Below, piece by piece: positions 17,677-26,707 of a stretch of 64,000 nucleotides of DNA (within the stretch, counting starts at the first letter, position 1; every line of letters starts with the position of its first letter). Location of the stretch: positions 1 to 64,000 of the forward strand of contig JAMFSA010000091.1 of NCBI GenBank assembly GCA_026225055.1, in the 5' to 3' direction. The position numbers were made by a program, and so were the translations under genes. This stretch comes from Mucilaginibacter xinganensis. Its GTDB lineage: Bacteria > Bacteroidota > Bacteroidia > Sphingobacteriales > Sphingobacteriaceae. The notes beneath the pieces were generated by a model, which had not been told where the DNA came from, did no database searches, and worked only from the letters and a program-made list of their open reading frames with translations.

Positions 17677-18978
17677 ATGAGAAAGATCTATCTATCCGTT
17701 ATCGGATTTTCAATAATATGCCGACTTAATGTACATGCGCAGGTTAAGGCGGATAGCGTTAGCAATAAACCGGCTTTTAGTTTATACAACACCCCTGTTC
17801 AGGATTCCACTCAATATAATCCACGAAAACTGCGATTAGACGAGGTTGATTTTGTATCGAGCTACTATTCTCAAAATGGCGATCATTCGGCGGTTACCGG
17901 TGGCATAGGCACGGAAAAGGTAACCGATTTTGCAAATAGCATTAACCTTAACTTTGTTTGGACAAACCAGCATCAAAATAAAAACACACTGGCCGTTGGT
18001 TTAGGGTTTGATGCACATACAGCTGCTTCACAAGCCTTTGTTTCAAAAACCGGCGCATCCAGCCCGAATGGTACCAGGCTATACCCATCGCTTGACTGGA
18101 CAGTTGAAAATACCAAAACAGGTAATACATTTGGCGTAGGCACTTATTATTCCAGTGAATATAATTACCAGTCGCTTGGCGCCGATCTGCATTTTTCAGT
18201 AAAAACTGATGACAAAGATGGTGAGTTTAGCGCCAAACTGCAGGGGTATTTTGATCATGTTAAATTAATTTATCCGTCTGAATTTATTCCGCAGAGTACT
18301 GTTACCAGTGGCACTACTATAACTTCTGCCAGCGGCACCACCGAATCAAGCTCTGGTGGCAGCTATAAAGCAAATATCCCGAGCAGCCCGCGTGAAACAT
18401 ATTCGGCATCATTCGGTTATACTCAAATTATTAACTCACGATTCCAGATCGCTTTCCTGGCTGATGTTGTGGGGCAAAACGGTTATCTAAGCCTGCCATT
18501 TCACCGGGTGTACTTTACCACCGGTAAGGATACTATTGAAAAACTCCCATCATCGCGCTTTAAACTACCATTAGGCTTCAGGCTCAATTATTTCATGGGA
18601 GATAACATAATCCTGCGGTCGTACTATCGCTATTATTTAGATAACTGGGGCATCAGATCAAATACGGCTAACCTGGAAGTAGCTTATAAGGTATCGCCAT
18701 TCTTTTCCATATCGCCATTTTACAGGTTCTATAACCAATCGGCAGCACGGTATTTCGCCCCGTACGAGGCGCATAGTCCTACCGATCAGTATTACACCAG
18801 TAATTATGAATATGCCAAATTCAGCAGCCAGTTTTTTGGTGTCGGCTTCAGGATAGCACCGCCAAACGGAGTTTTCGGCTGGCAGGGCTTACATGAGCTG
18901 GAAGTTAGATATGGGCATTACACCCAAACAACAAATCTGACATCCGATGTTGTGTCGTTAAGTCTTGGGTTTAAATAA
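17677..18978 (+). CDS. DUF3570 outer-membrane beta-barrel
   Basis: A 433-residue exported barrel with signal peptide cleavage near residue 21 (VHAQ). Alternating strands run through the protein, with RFKLPLGFRLNYFMGDNII and LRSYYRYYLDNWGI as family-typical strands. The chain ends LSLGFK, a barrel C-terminal signal. DUF3570 proteins are found with ApbE and DUF4266, so this is probably the outer-membrane part of that extracytoplasmic flavin/thiol system. A Ser/Thr/Gly-rich loop (about residues 208-232) may face outward. Confidence 0.88.
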   Translation: MRKIYLSVIGFSIICRLNVHAQVKADSVSNKPAFSLYNTPVQDSTQYNPRKLRLDEVDFVSSYYSQNGDHSAVTGGIGTEKVTDFANSINLNFVWTNQHQNKNTLAVGLGFDAHTAASQAFVSKTGASSPNGTRLYPSLDWTVENTKTGNTFGVGTYYSSEYNYQSLGADLHFSVKTDDKDGEFSAKLQGYFDHVKLIYPSEFIPQSTVTSGTTITSASGTTESSSGGSYKANIPSSPRETYSASFGYTQIINSRFQIAFLADVVGQNGYLSLPFHRVYFTTGKDTIEKLPSSRFKLPLGFRLNYFMGDNIILRSYYRYYLDNWGIRSNTANLEVAYKVSPFFSISPFYRFYNQSAARYFAPYEAHSPTDQYYTSNYEYAKFSSQFFGVGFRIAPPNGVFGWQGLHELEVRYGHYTQTTNLTSDVVSLSLGFK

Positions 18979-19011
18979 TGCGCAGGAGCGCTTTTATTAA
19001 AGAAATCGTAC

Positions 19012-19039
19012 GGTAAGCTGATTATGCAATCAGCTTACC
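19012..19039. terminator. Bidirectional terminator overlapping the PAS-AraC stop
   Basis: GGTAAGCTGATT (19012-19023) pairs perfectly with AATCAGCTTACC (19028-19039) around the loop ATGC. The right arm lies in the last codons of the leftward regulator gene, so the sequence is both coding and structural. Confidence 0.75.
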
Positions 19040-19840
19040 AACATCCTGACCATAGATTTCTTTAAACAACCTGCTAAAATAAGCCGGGGTAATAAAGCCT
19101 GATGCATAGGCAACCTCGGCTATGGTTTTGTATTTACCGGCAGTTATTAGCTCCCTCGCTACCTGTAACCGTACAATACGCATAAATTTATTGGGGGTAA
19201 TGCCGATGAGATCATGCGTCCGGCGAAATAGCTGGCGCTCACTTATAGCCATTTCAGCACTCACTATGCCAATGTTCAGATCTATTTTACCTGCGTATTT
19301 CCGAACCAACAATTCAAAATCATTAAGCCAGGCCTGATCCGTGGCCGACAAGTTATAATCACTAAAGTAATGAACACTGCCTGTTGTATTTTTCGAAGTT
19401 AAATCTTCCTCATCTGTTTTTTTCCGCTCTGTAGCAGTACCCAATATCCCTGAGATCCTTCCATATTCTTCCAGTTTCTTTTTATAGGTAATATCTTTCG
19501 CTATCGCAAATACCAATTTCTGCTCTTTCACCGGCATCGAGGTCCACGTAAGCCAGATAATATCGCCACTCTTTGTTACATACCTGTTTTCAAAATTTAA
19601 AAGCGGTGTGTCTCTTTTAATGCTTTCACGTTTTCTGGAGGTAATATCCTTATCCTCGCTATAAACAAAATCGTTTATAGGTTTCGCAAATAATTCTTCA
19701 TTGGTATAACCGAGAGTTTTTGATACAGCGGCATTTATCTTTTTAAAATATCCATCAAAGCCCGCTATACACAACAGATCGGGCGAGAGCTCAAAAAAAT
19801 ATTCCAGGTCAAATTGCTGATTAAAGTTAGGGGTGTTCAT
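19022..19840 (-). CDS. PAS domain AraC-type transcription regulator
   Basis: A 272-residue cytoplasmic regulator. The N-terminal PAS domain (about 10-125) has the sequence order ELSPDLLCIAGFDGYFKKIN and FENRYVTKSGDIIWLTWTS. It is followed by an AraC/XylS DNA-binding domain (about 180-270) with two helix-turn-helix units; ISERQLFRRTHDLIGITPNK and TIAEVAYASGFITPAYFSRLF are the recognisable parts. The PAS domain would sense a small ligand or redox state. It could control the apbE cluster to its left or the sugar cluster to its right; neither is shown. A 21-bp tandem repeat lies upstream. Confidence 0.88.
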   Translation of the reverse strand: MNTPNFNQQFDLEYFFELSPDLLCIAGFDGYFKKINAAVSKTLGYTNEELFAKPINDFVYSEDKDITSRKRESIKRDTPLLNFENRYVTKSGDIIWLTWTSMPVKEQKLVFAIAKDITYKKKLEEYGRISGILGTATERKKTDEEDLTSKNTTGSVHYFSDYNLSATDQAWLNDFELLVRKYAGKIDLNIGIVSAEMAISERQLFRRTHDLIGITPNKFMRIVRLQVARELITAGKYKTIAEVAYASGFITPAYFSRLFKEIYGQDVGKLIA

Positions 19841-20003
19841 ATAGTGATATCAATAGCGTAACAACATGCAATCTTTAACTAAAAAGACATATTCAGCAGA
19901 AGAAATTTTGACCTTTTTTAAATTATCAGTTTATTCCCCGAAAGAGTACCAATGTACGTTTAAACACCGAAAAAGTTGTCACTTAATCGCCAAATGGTCA
20001 AAA

Positions 20004-20045
20004 ATGGCAGGTTTGTTAATTTTTATGGCAGGTTTGTTAATTTTT
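20004..20045. repeat. Two tandem copies of a 21-bp unit
   Basis: Units 20004-20024 and 20025-20045 are identical, starting ATGGCAGGTTTG and ending AATTTTT. They lie 164 nt before the PAS-AraC start, on the promoter side. Two direct sites spaced by two helical turns are the usual arrangement for AraC proteins, so self-binding is plausible. Confidence 0.6.
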
Positions 20046-20134
20046 TGTGCACCACTTTTACATAATGAACAAAATTGATTAAATCATTGATTAATTTATT
20101 CATAATCATAAGTTAACATCCCTAATAAAACGCC

Positions 20135-20317
20135 ATGAATCTTTTAACTATTGAAAAAGATATTACAGAAAGTAGAACCAAAAACACATGCCGTTATTGT
20201 AAGTCTACAGATTTAGAACGGATACACCGGGGGCGCGTGGCAAGGTATGTATTTTTCTGGCTCCCCCTACGATATTTTGTTTGCTACAAGTGCTTACGAA
20301 AACATTACAAACTGTAA
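20135..20317 (+). CDS. Small zinc-ribbon-like protein
   Basis: A 60-residue protein with two CxxC knuckles, CRYC (residues 19-22) and CYKC (50-53), enclosing a basic and aromatic core (IHRGRVARYVFFWLPLRYF). The four Cys spacing fits a zinc ribbon. Similar short proteins occur in this family of bacteria, from memory. No partner gene is adjacent. DNA, RNA or protein binding cannot be decided. Confidence 0.6.
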   Translation: MNLLTIEKDITESRTKNTCRYCKSTDLERIHRGRVARYVFFWLPLRYFVCYKCLRKHYKL

Positions 20318-20369
20318 TGCCGGCACACATTATAACCTTCTCTTCACAAATTAGTCCTCTTACCAAATA

Positions 20370-20570
20370 ATGAAAATAATAGTATTAATCCGCATATTTA
20401 TCTTTTTCCCTTTTTGCGGTATAGTAATACCCGATTTGGCTTTCTGCATCAATCACTCTACTTTTCAGGTACCTTTCTCGCATTTGTTGATCGGACTGTT
20501 TTTGTTATTGCTGATAGTTTGCTCTTTTATTTTTCAATACATCAAAGCAAAACTTGCTACAAATGAATAA
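20370..20570 (+). CDS. Possible small two-helix membrane protein
   Basis: A 66-residue frame with hydrophobic stretches at about 3-26 and 36-57 and a short charged tail. It starts at an ATG 52 nt after the zinc-ribbon gene, but has no motif and no visible ribosome-binding site. It may be real and co-transcribed or a chance frame. Confidence 0.3.
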   Translation: MKIIVLIRIFIFFPFCGIVIPDLAFCINHSTFQVPFSHLLIGLFLLLLIVCSFIFQYIKAKLATNE

Positions 20571-21159
20571 AAGTATTTTATAGTTATACCATATTCATTT
20601 TTTACTGCCGCCCAATATTAGCTGCTACGGAAAAAACAGCGCCAATTATACCTAAAAACCAAGGCTCCGGAATAAATTCTCGGGGCCTTATTTCGTTATA
20701 TACTCCGATAAATAGCACATTCCTCATAGATAGGTTTGATAATTTCATTTATAAATTTTATGAAATCTTACCGGCCCCCTCCTTACAAAATGATGCAGGT
20801 TTGCAATAGATCCAAGAGATTAGCTGTTGACCGGCTCTGGAAAATACCTGGTCAAATCGACAATACCAGGAAATTCTTCTACCGAAAAAAGCATTACAGT
20901 TCTCGCCATCTACGTTTGCTATTATCAGTTATACACCAAAGCGCCCTGATCAATATCCGAAGACTTATTGCATATAGAGATTTATGTAGACAGCACTTTT
21001 ATGGCATTCATGATAATATACTATAGATTATGGCAAAAATATCAAATAAGCACTGTTGGTTTTTAAAATAGCTTTGTTCTCAAACTAATTACTAAATCTT
21101 CATTTGATAGATGAAAAAAGTTCCGGCGAGGGGCTTAACCCTATTAAATGAGCTGAAAT
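20571..21159. other. Intergenic region before the sugar cluster
   Basis: About 590 nt between the small membrane frame and the SSS transporter gene. A 96-residue basic frame at 20736-21026 has no recognisable motif and an odd composition, so I do not call it. The promoter of the sugar cluster must lie here. No clear hairpin or repeat was found. Confidence 0.5.
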
Positions 21160-22728
21160 ATGAAAAGCCTTCCGATACTCGATCTGGTTGTCATCGCGCT
21201 TTACCTTATAGGGATGATTGCGGTCGGGATCTATTTTTCGCGGAAGAATAAAAACCCGGAACAATATTCCAGCGCATCCGGATCAATACCCGGTTGGGCT
21301 ATCGGAATGTCAATTTACGCTACTTTTTTAAGCAGTAATACTTTCCTTGGCGTTCCGGGCAAAGCCTTTGGCGGCAACTGGAATGCCTTTGTATTTAGTA
21401 TCTCAATGCCATTTGCAGCATGGATTGCAGCAAAATATTTCGTTCCGTTTTACCGCAGCACCGGGCAGGTTTCGGCTTATACCAATTTAGAAAAGCGTTT
21501 TGGCCCCTGGGCTCGCACTTACGCCGTGGTTTGCTTTCTGCTTACGCAACTGGCCAGGATGGGGTCGATATTTTTTGGCATCTCGTTAACGTTACAAGCG
21601 CTAACCGGTTACGGTATGGAAACAATAATGCTGATTACCGGCATCTGCATTATTGTTTACACAGTACTTGGAGGTATAGAGGCTGTAATTTGGACAGAGG
21701 TGGTACAAGGCGTATTAAAAACATTAGGCGCTGTGCTTATTATTTATTTAGTAGTAACAAATATGCCGGGCGGCATTACCAAAATAATTGAGATTGGCGA
21801 AAGAGATCACAAATTCAGCCTCGGCAGTTTTGCGCCAAATTTTACGCAAGCCGGTTTTTGGGTTATACTGCTGTATGGCTTCTTCATAAACCTGAATAAT
21901 TTTGGCATGGACCAAAATTATGTACAGCGTTACCATACCGCTACATCTGTAAAGGAGGCTTCCAAATCTGTTTGGCTTTGCGTTTGGATATATGTGCCTG
22001 CTTCCTTTTTATTTTTTATTATTGGTACGTGCTTATATGCTTACTACCAGGTTAACCCAGGCATGATCGACCCGGTTAAGCTCCAGGTAGCAGCTGAACA
22101 TTTAGGGGCCGGGGTATCATCTGCTGACATCAGGCATCTTGCCGCTACCCTATCGCCTGCCGACTATGGAGACAAAGTGATGCCGCACTTTATGGTTACC
22201 ATGATCCCAACCGGTTTGGTTGGCCTTATTGTTTCTGCCATACTTTCAGCTGCCATGAGTACTATTAGTTCCGGCATGAATTCATCGGCCACTGTTTTTT
22301 CTGAGGACATCTACAAAAGATATTTTAAACCCGGTAACAGCCAAGCAAAAACGCTGCAATCCCTGCATATACTCACCGTTGTTTTTGGATTGGCGGGTAT
22401 GGGCTGCGGCATAGCGATGATAGGCGTAAAAAGTATACTGGATATCTGGTGGCAACTGTCAGGAGTGTTCGCCGGTGGAATGCTCGGCCTGTTCCTTTTG
22501 GGCATTATAAGTAAGAAGGTCGGTAACATTGAGGCTTGTTCGGCTACGATCATAGGCATCCTGGTTATTATCTGGATGTCGTTATCATATCTTATTCCGG
22601 ATCAGTATGCCTATCTCAGAAACCCGCTAAATGCCAACATGGTTATTGTAGTAGGAACGCTGGCCATTTTCCTGTCGGGAACATTCATATCAAGATTAAA
22701 AAACAAACGCCTGAAAATCACAACTTAA
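21160..22728 (+). CDS. Sodium:solute symporter (SSS family, YidK-like)
   Basis: A 522-residue inner-membrane protein with about 13-14 hydrophobic helices. It has SSS features: N-terminal LDLVVIALYLIGMIAVGIYF, YTVLGGIEAVIWTEVVQG, the GFFINLNNFGMDQNYVQR segment and the conserved SAILSAAMSTISSGMNSSATVFSEDIYKR-type region (split here across about 350-380). It would import a sugar or sugar acid with Na+. It is the first gene of a four-gene cluster with a DapA-fold lyase 10 nt downstream. E. coli yidK and yidR encode relatives of this gene and of the DUF3748 gene two positions on. Confidence 0.93.
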   Translation: MKSLPILDLVVIALYLIGMIAVGIYFSRKNKNPEQYSSASGSIPGWAIGMSIYATFLSSNTFLGVPGKAFGGNWNAFVFSISMPFAAWIAAKYFVPFYRSTGQVSAYTNLEKRFGPWARTYAVVCFLLTQLARMGSIFFGISLTLQALTGYGMETIMLITGICIIVYTVLGGIEAVIWTEVVQGVLKTLGAVLIIYLVVTNMPGGITKIIEIGERDHKFSLGSFAPNFTQAGFWVILLYGFFINLNNFGMDQNYVQRYHTATSVKEASKSVWLCVWIYVPASFLFFIIGTCLYAYYQVNPGMIDPVKLQVAAEHLGAGVSSADIRHLAATLSPADYGDKVMPHFMVTMIPTGLVGLIVSAILSAAMSTISSGMNSSATVFSEDIYKRYFKPGNSQAKTLQSLHILTVVFGLAGMGCGIAMIGVKSILDIWWQLSGVFAGGMLGLFLLGIISKKVGNIEACSATIIGILVIIWMSLSYLIPDQYAYLRNPLNANMVIVVGTLAIFLSGTFISRLKNKRLKITT

Positions 22729-22738
22729 ATTAATTAAC

Positions 22739-23680
22739 ATGACGAATAGATCAGATAAGGGATTTATCCCGGTAATGCTTACCCCATTTAAGGATAATGG
22801 TGATATAGACTTTTACGGATTAGCAAAATTAACGGAGTTGTACATTGAATCTGGTGCTGCCGGTTTATTTGCCAATTGTTTGTCGAGCGAGATGTTCGAG
22901 CTTTCTGAGCCGGAGCGGATCCGGGTAATTGAAGAAGTTATAAAAGTAGCAGATGGGCAAATTCCTGTAGTAGCTACCGGCACTTTCGGCATAGATCTGC
23001 AACAACACGCCAATTTTATAAAAAAGGTTTACGCCACCGGGGTAACAGCGGTTATTGGCATTACGGGACTATTAGCTCAGGAAACAGATAAAGACGAAAT
23101 ATTTGAAGCGAATATATTTAGCTTGCTTGAACTTACTGAAAGCATTCCGCTCGGTTTTTATGAGTGCCCGGTACCTTACAAAAGATTGATCAGCCCGGAT
23201 CTGTTAGGCCGTATAGTAGCTACCGGACGAGTAACCTATCATAAAGATACCTGCCTGGATATTGACCAGATCAAGGCAAAAATTGCTGCTACCCAGGGAT
23301 ATGAATTTGGATTGTATGATGCCTATATGGCGCATGCTGTTGAATCTTTAAAAGCAGGTGCAGCCGGTTTATCGTGCATCCAGGGAAATTTCTTTCCCGA
23401 ATTGGTTGTTTGGCTCTGTGAAAATTATAATGATCAGTTATTGAAAAATGAAGTAGATACCGTACAGCAATTTTTTATTGATAATATGGATGTTATGCAT
23501 AATGTATATCCAACCATATCAAAATATTATCTTCAAAAGCGTGGCTTACCTATCTCCACTTTTACTCGCCGAAATGATGTTGGGATCTTTACTGCAACCA
23601 TTGAAAAAGATATTGATGCATTGCATGATAGCTATAACGTACTTTGTAATGAAATTGGGATAAAGCACGTTTCAATATAA
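22739..23680 (+). CDS. DapA/NanA-family lyase or dehydratase, atypical
   Basis: A 313-residue TIM-barrel class I aldolase. The Schiff-base Lys169 (TYHKD) and Tyr141 (FYECPVPY) have the family's exact 28-residue spacing. The usual substrate-carboxylate motif GTTGE is replaced by CLSSE at 47-51, so the substrate likely differs from pyruvate plus aspartate semialdehyde. The context (symporter, propeller, isomerase-like protein) points to breakdown of a keto-sugar acid rather than lysine synthesis. It starts 10 nt after the transporter. Confidence 0.88.
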   Translation: MTNRSDKGFIPVMLTPFKDNGDIDFYGLAKLTELYIESGAAGLFANCLSSEMFELSEPERIRVIEEVIKVADGQIPVVATGTFGIDLQQHANFIKKVYATGVTAVIGITGLLAQETDKDEIFEANIFSLLELTESIPLGFYECPVPYKRLISPDLLGRIVATGRVTYHKDTCLDIDQIKAKIAATQGYEFGLYDAYMAHAVESLKAGAAGLSCIQGNFFPELVVWLCENYNDQLLKNEVDTVQQFFIDNMDVMHNVYPTISKYYLQKRGLPISTFTRRNDVGIFTATIEKDIDALHDSYNVLCNEIGIKHVSI

Positions 23681-23708
23681 ATCCTAATAAACATTTGCGT
23701 TACTCGCC

Positions 23709-24998
23709 ATGCATTACAAAGAAAATCAACTAACGTTCGGCATTAAAGGGCATTTTTTAAATACGACACAATGCTTTTCGCCTGACGGGCATTGGGTTGT
23801 TTACGATACCCGGAACGATGATACCCAGATTGGCAGTACTGGCAGTATTGAAATGGTTAACATTAACACCGGCGAAATAAGAGAACTATATCATACTCAA
23901 AATCAAACTGAATACGGGCCCGGAGTTGGGGCTGCCACGTTTTCTCCTGTACAAAACAGGGTTGTTTTTATCCATGGCATTAGCAATGCCAACCAGCAAA
24001 ACCCTTACAGCTTTTCGCGCCGCACGGGCGTTGCCATTGATATCGACAAACCAAATGTCCCGCATTTTATGGATGCACGGTATGTTACTGAACCGTTTAT
24101 TCCGGGAGCATTGCGCGGGGGAACACATGCGCACATATGGAGCGCCGATGGGCAATGGATAAGTTTTACTTATAATGATTATGTTATTGAACAATTAAGC
24201 AGCACAAATCCGGCAATCAAAGATTTAAGGACCGTCGGCGTTATGTTTCCGCGGCAGGTTATTGTTACTGATGATCACGAAGGTGAAAATCATAGCGGAG
24301 AAATGTTTGCTGTTGTAGTAACCAAAGTGACCGAAGCTCCAAGGCCCGGCTCTGATGATATTGATAAGGCTTTTGATGAGGCATGGATAGGAGAAAATGG
24401 CTACCTAAAAACGAACGGCAGCCGGCAAAAACGAGCTATCGCATTTCAGGGAAACGTAATAGACGAGCACGGTCATATTAAAACAGAAGTATTTGTTGCA
24501 GATCTGCCTGATGACTTAACACAGGCACAAGAAGGGGCTCCACTTGAAGGAACAGCTGTTTCCAGGCCTGGTGTTCCCCAAGGCGTAACACAACGGAGAA
24601 TAACATTTACCAAAACGGGCATTGCAGGCCCCCGGCATTGGCTTAAAACAACGCCCGATGGAAGTTTAATATGTTTCCTCTCTAAGGATGATTCTGGTTT
24701 TATCAACATCTTCGGGGTGCATCCAATCGGAGGGCCGGTTAAGCAATTAACGTTCAATAAATTTGATATACAATCAGGCTTTAATATAAGTCCCGATGGG
24801 AAGTTGTTAGCTTATATTGCTAATGACAACATTATTCTAAGCGATATTTTATCGGGCGAAGCAAACAAAATCCCAACAGAAAAAAAGCCGGTGGGTAAAG
24901 TTGTTTGGTCGCCTGATGGGCAAATGCTGGTATTCAACAGCTATATTAAAGAAGGCGATCAAAGCTATTTCCAGATCATTCTGCTTCAGTCAAATTAA
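23709..24998 (+). CDS. DUF3748 (YidR-like) TolB-type beta-propeller
   Basis: A 429-residue protein with propeller repeats: FSPDGHWVVYDTRNDD (about 21-36), TFSPVQNRVVFIHG (about 77-90), IWSADGQWISFTYND (about 142-156), NISPDGKLLAYIANDN (about 359-374) and VWSPDGQMLVFNSY (about 399-412). No signal peptide is visible, which suggests a cytoplasmic place. Such proteins can be lactonases or isomerases, but no catalytic residues are assigned. It lies between the lyase and the isomerase-like gene, spaced 28 and 26 nt, so one operon is likely. Confidence 0.82.
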   Translation: MHYKENQLTFGIKGHFLNTTQCFSPDGHWVVYDTRNDDTQIGSTGSIEMVNINTGEIRELYHTQNQTEYGPGVGAATFSPVQNRVVFIHGISNANQQNPYSFSRRTGVAIDIDKPNVPHFMDARYVTEPFIPGALRGGTHAHIWSADGQWISFTYNDYVIEQLSSTNPAIKDLRTVGVMFPRQVIVTDDHEGENHSGEMFAVVVTKVTEAPRPGSDDIDKAFDEAWIGENGYLKTNGSRQKRAIAFQGNVIDEHGHIKTEVFVADLPDDLTQAQEGAPLEGTAVSRPGVPQGVTQRRITFTKTGIAGPRHWLKTTPDGSLICFLSKDDSGFINIFGVHPIGGPVKQLTFNKFDIQSGFNISPDGKLLAYIANDNIILSDILSGEANKIPTEKKPVGKVVWSPDGQMLVFNSYIKEGDQSYFQIILLQSN

Positions 24999-25024
24999 AC
25001 CGCTAACTATAATTACATAAACTC

Positions 25025-26638
25025 ATGATACAGACAGAAAAACAAGTTTACCTGGTATGCAGCGGCGATTTACGTTTATCGGCAAACCAAAGCTGTTGGG
25101 CTGCGCAGGCAGAAATGGAAGCTTTGCTTACCAAAGCCATAGAGCAGGAAGGCTGGACAGTAAAACGTGCTCATGAATATAATGCGGAAAAGAAACATGG
25201 TTTTATTGATTCGCAGAGAATGGGTATCGAAGTATTCCGGAACATACCGGCTGATGCCCAGTTAATTGTTGCCGAAAGCGTTTGGCAGTATACACATCAT
25301 GTGTTGGCTGGTTTAACAACTCATAAAGGACCTATTTTAACCGTAGCTAACTGGAGTGGACAATGGCCTGGTTTAGTGGGTATGCTTAACCTTAACGGCT
25401 CACTAACTAAAGCAAATGTACTTTACAGTACTTTATGGAGCGAGACTTTTACAGATGACTTTTTTAAGGAAGGTCTAAAAGAATGGTTAGGCACAGGTAA
25501 TTTAAAGCACGACAAAAGCCATGTTAAGGATTACAGCCTGGTTAAAATACCACTTGCTGAACAGAAGATTGGTGCTGATTTCGCTGCCGAATTTAAGGCA
25601 AACAAGGCTATTATGGGCGTGTTTGATGAAGGCTGCATGGGTATGTATAACGCCATTGTGCCCGACAATTTATTACATGAAACCGGCATATTTAAAGAAC
25701 GGTTAAGCCAATCAACCTTATATGCCCATATGTTGCAGGTAACCAATGATGAAGCCGAAAAGGTTTTACAATGGCTACTGCAAAAAGGGATGACCTTTAA
25801 TTGGGGAACAGATGAGACAACGGAATTAACCAGGCAGCAAACGCTTGAACAATGTAAGATGTATATAGCAGCCATGCGCATAGCCGACGATTTTGGATGT
25901 GACACAATTGGCATACAATATCAGCAAGGTTTAAAAGATCTTACTGCTGCAAGTGATCTGGTAGAGGGGTTATTGAATAATACCGAAAGGCCGCCTGTTT
26001 ATTCTGAAAGCGGTAAAGAATTGTACCCGGGTAAAGCATTACCCCATTTTAATGAGGTTGATGAGTGTGCAGGTATCGATGCCTTGTTAACTTATCAACT
26101 TTGGAATAAACTCGGACTATCTGGCGAGAATACATTGCATGACATACGCTGGGGTGAACACTACACCGGCGAAGGAATTGACGATTTTGTTTGGGTTTTC
26201 TTAATATCGGGCGCGGTACCAGCAGCTCATTTTGCTAACGGATATAAAGATGCCAGCAGCGACCGCCAGCCAGCTATGTACTTTAAACTGGGTGGAGGCA
26301 CTTTAAAAGGCGTAAGCAAACCCGGGAACCTGGTATGGAGCAGGGTATATATTATGAATGACAAACTTCATTGCGACCTTGGTGTGGGAAAAGCAATTGA
26401 ATTTAACGAAGCAGAAACCACACGTCGCTGGCAATTAACAACACCACAATGGCCTATTATGCATGCTGTATTAAATGGTGTATCCAGAGATCAGCTTATG
26501 GCTAAGCACCAGGCAAATCACATCCATGTAGTTTATACAGATAGTAAGGACCAGGCACACCAGGCTTGCCGTATCAAAGCAGCGGCTATGGCAGGTTTAG
26601 GCATCGAAGTTCATTTTTGCGGCAATGTTGATGTATAA
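25025..26638 (+). CDS. L-fucose/L-arabinose isomerase-fold protein
   Basis: A 537-residue cytoplasmic protein with the layout of the FucI/AraA fold. The segment VFDEGCMGMYNA (about 199-210) carries an acidic metal-ligand candidate, Glu202. EVDECAGIDALLTYQLWNKLG and a late HHVHVVY-like segment (HIHVVYTDS) correspond to the C-terminal metal site. An aldose-ketose isomerisation role is probable. True FucI proteins are nearer 590 residues, so this is a divergent branch. Last gene of the sugar cluster, followed by a strong terminator. Confidence 0.75.
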   Translation: MIQTEKQVYLVCSGDLRLSANQSCWAAQAEMEALLTKAIEQEGWTVKRAHEYNAEKKHGFIDSQRMGIEVFRNIPADAQLIVAESVWQYTHHVLAGLTTHKGPILTVANWSGQWPGLVGMLNLNGSLTKANVLYSTLWSETFTDDFFKEGLKEWLGTGNLKHDKSHVKDYSLVKIPLAEQKIGADFAAEFKANKAIMGVFDEGCMGMYNAIVPDNLLHETGIFKERLSQSTLYAHMLQVTNDEAEKVLQWLLQKGMTFNWGTDETTELTRQQTLEQCKMYIAAMRIADDFGCDTIGIQYQQGLKDLTAASDLVEGLLNNTERPPVYSESGKELYPGKALPHFNEVDECAGIDALLTYQLWNKLGLSGENTLHDIRWGEHYTGEGIDDFVWVFLISGAVPAAHFANGYKDASSDRQPAMYFKLGGGTLKGVSKPGNLVWSRVYIMNDKLHCDLGVGKAIEFNEAETTRRWQLTTPQWPIMHAVLNGVSRDQLMAKHQANHIHVVYTDSKDQAHQACRIKAAAMAGLGIEVHFCGNVDV

Positions 26639-26660
26639 GAAATACCATATCTAAAATGTA

Positions 26661-26706
26661 AATGCCATCTTTCCAATCAAGCACGCTTAATTTGAAAGAT
26701 GGCATT
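26661..26706 (+). terminator. Terminator of the sugar cluster
   Basis: AATGCCATCTTTC (26661-26673) and GAAAGATGGCATT (26694-26706) form a perfect 13-bp stem with a 20-nt loop, about 20 nt after the isomerase-like gene. Confidence 0.7.
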
Positions 26707-26707
26707 C

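Noticed and set aside
19866-20078. A 70-residue frame over the 21-bp repeat
   Set aside because: The repeat encodes a duplicated MAGLLIF segment that is explained by the DNA repeat itself, and the region is the promoter of the regulator.
20736-21026. A 96-residue basic frame before the SSS transporter
   Set aside because: No motif, biased composition and no start signal; it fills an AT-rich gap by chance.
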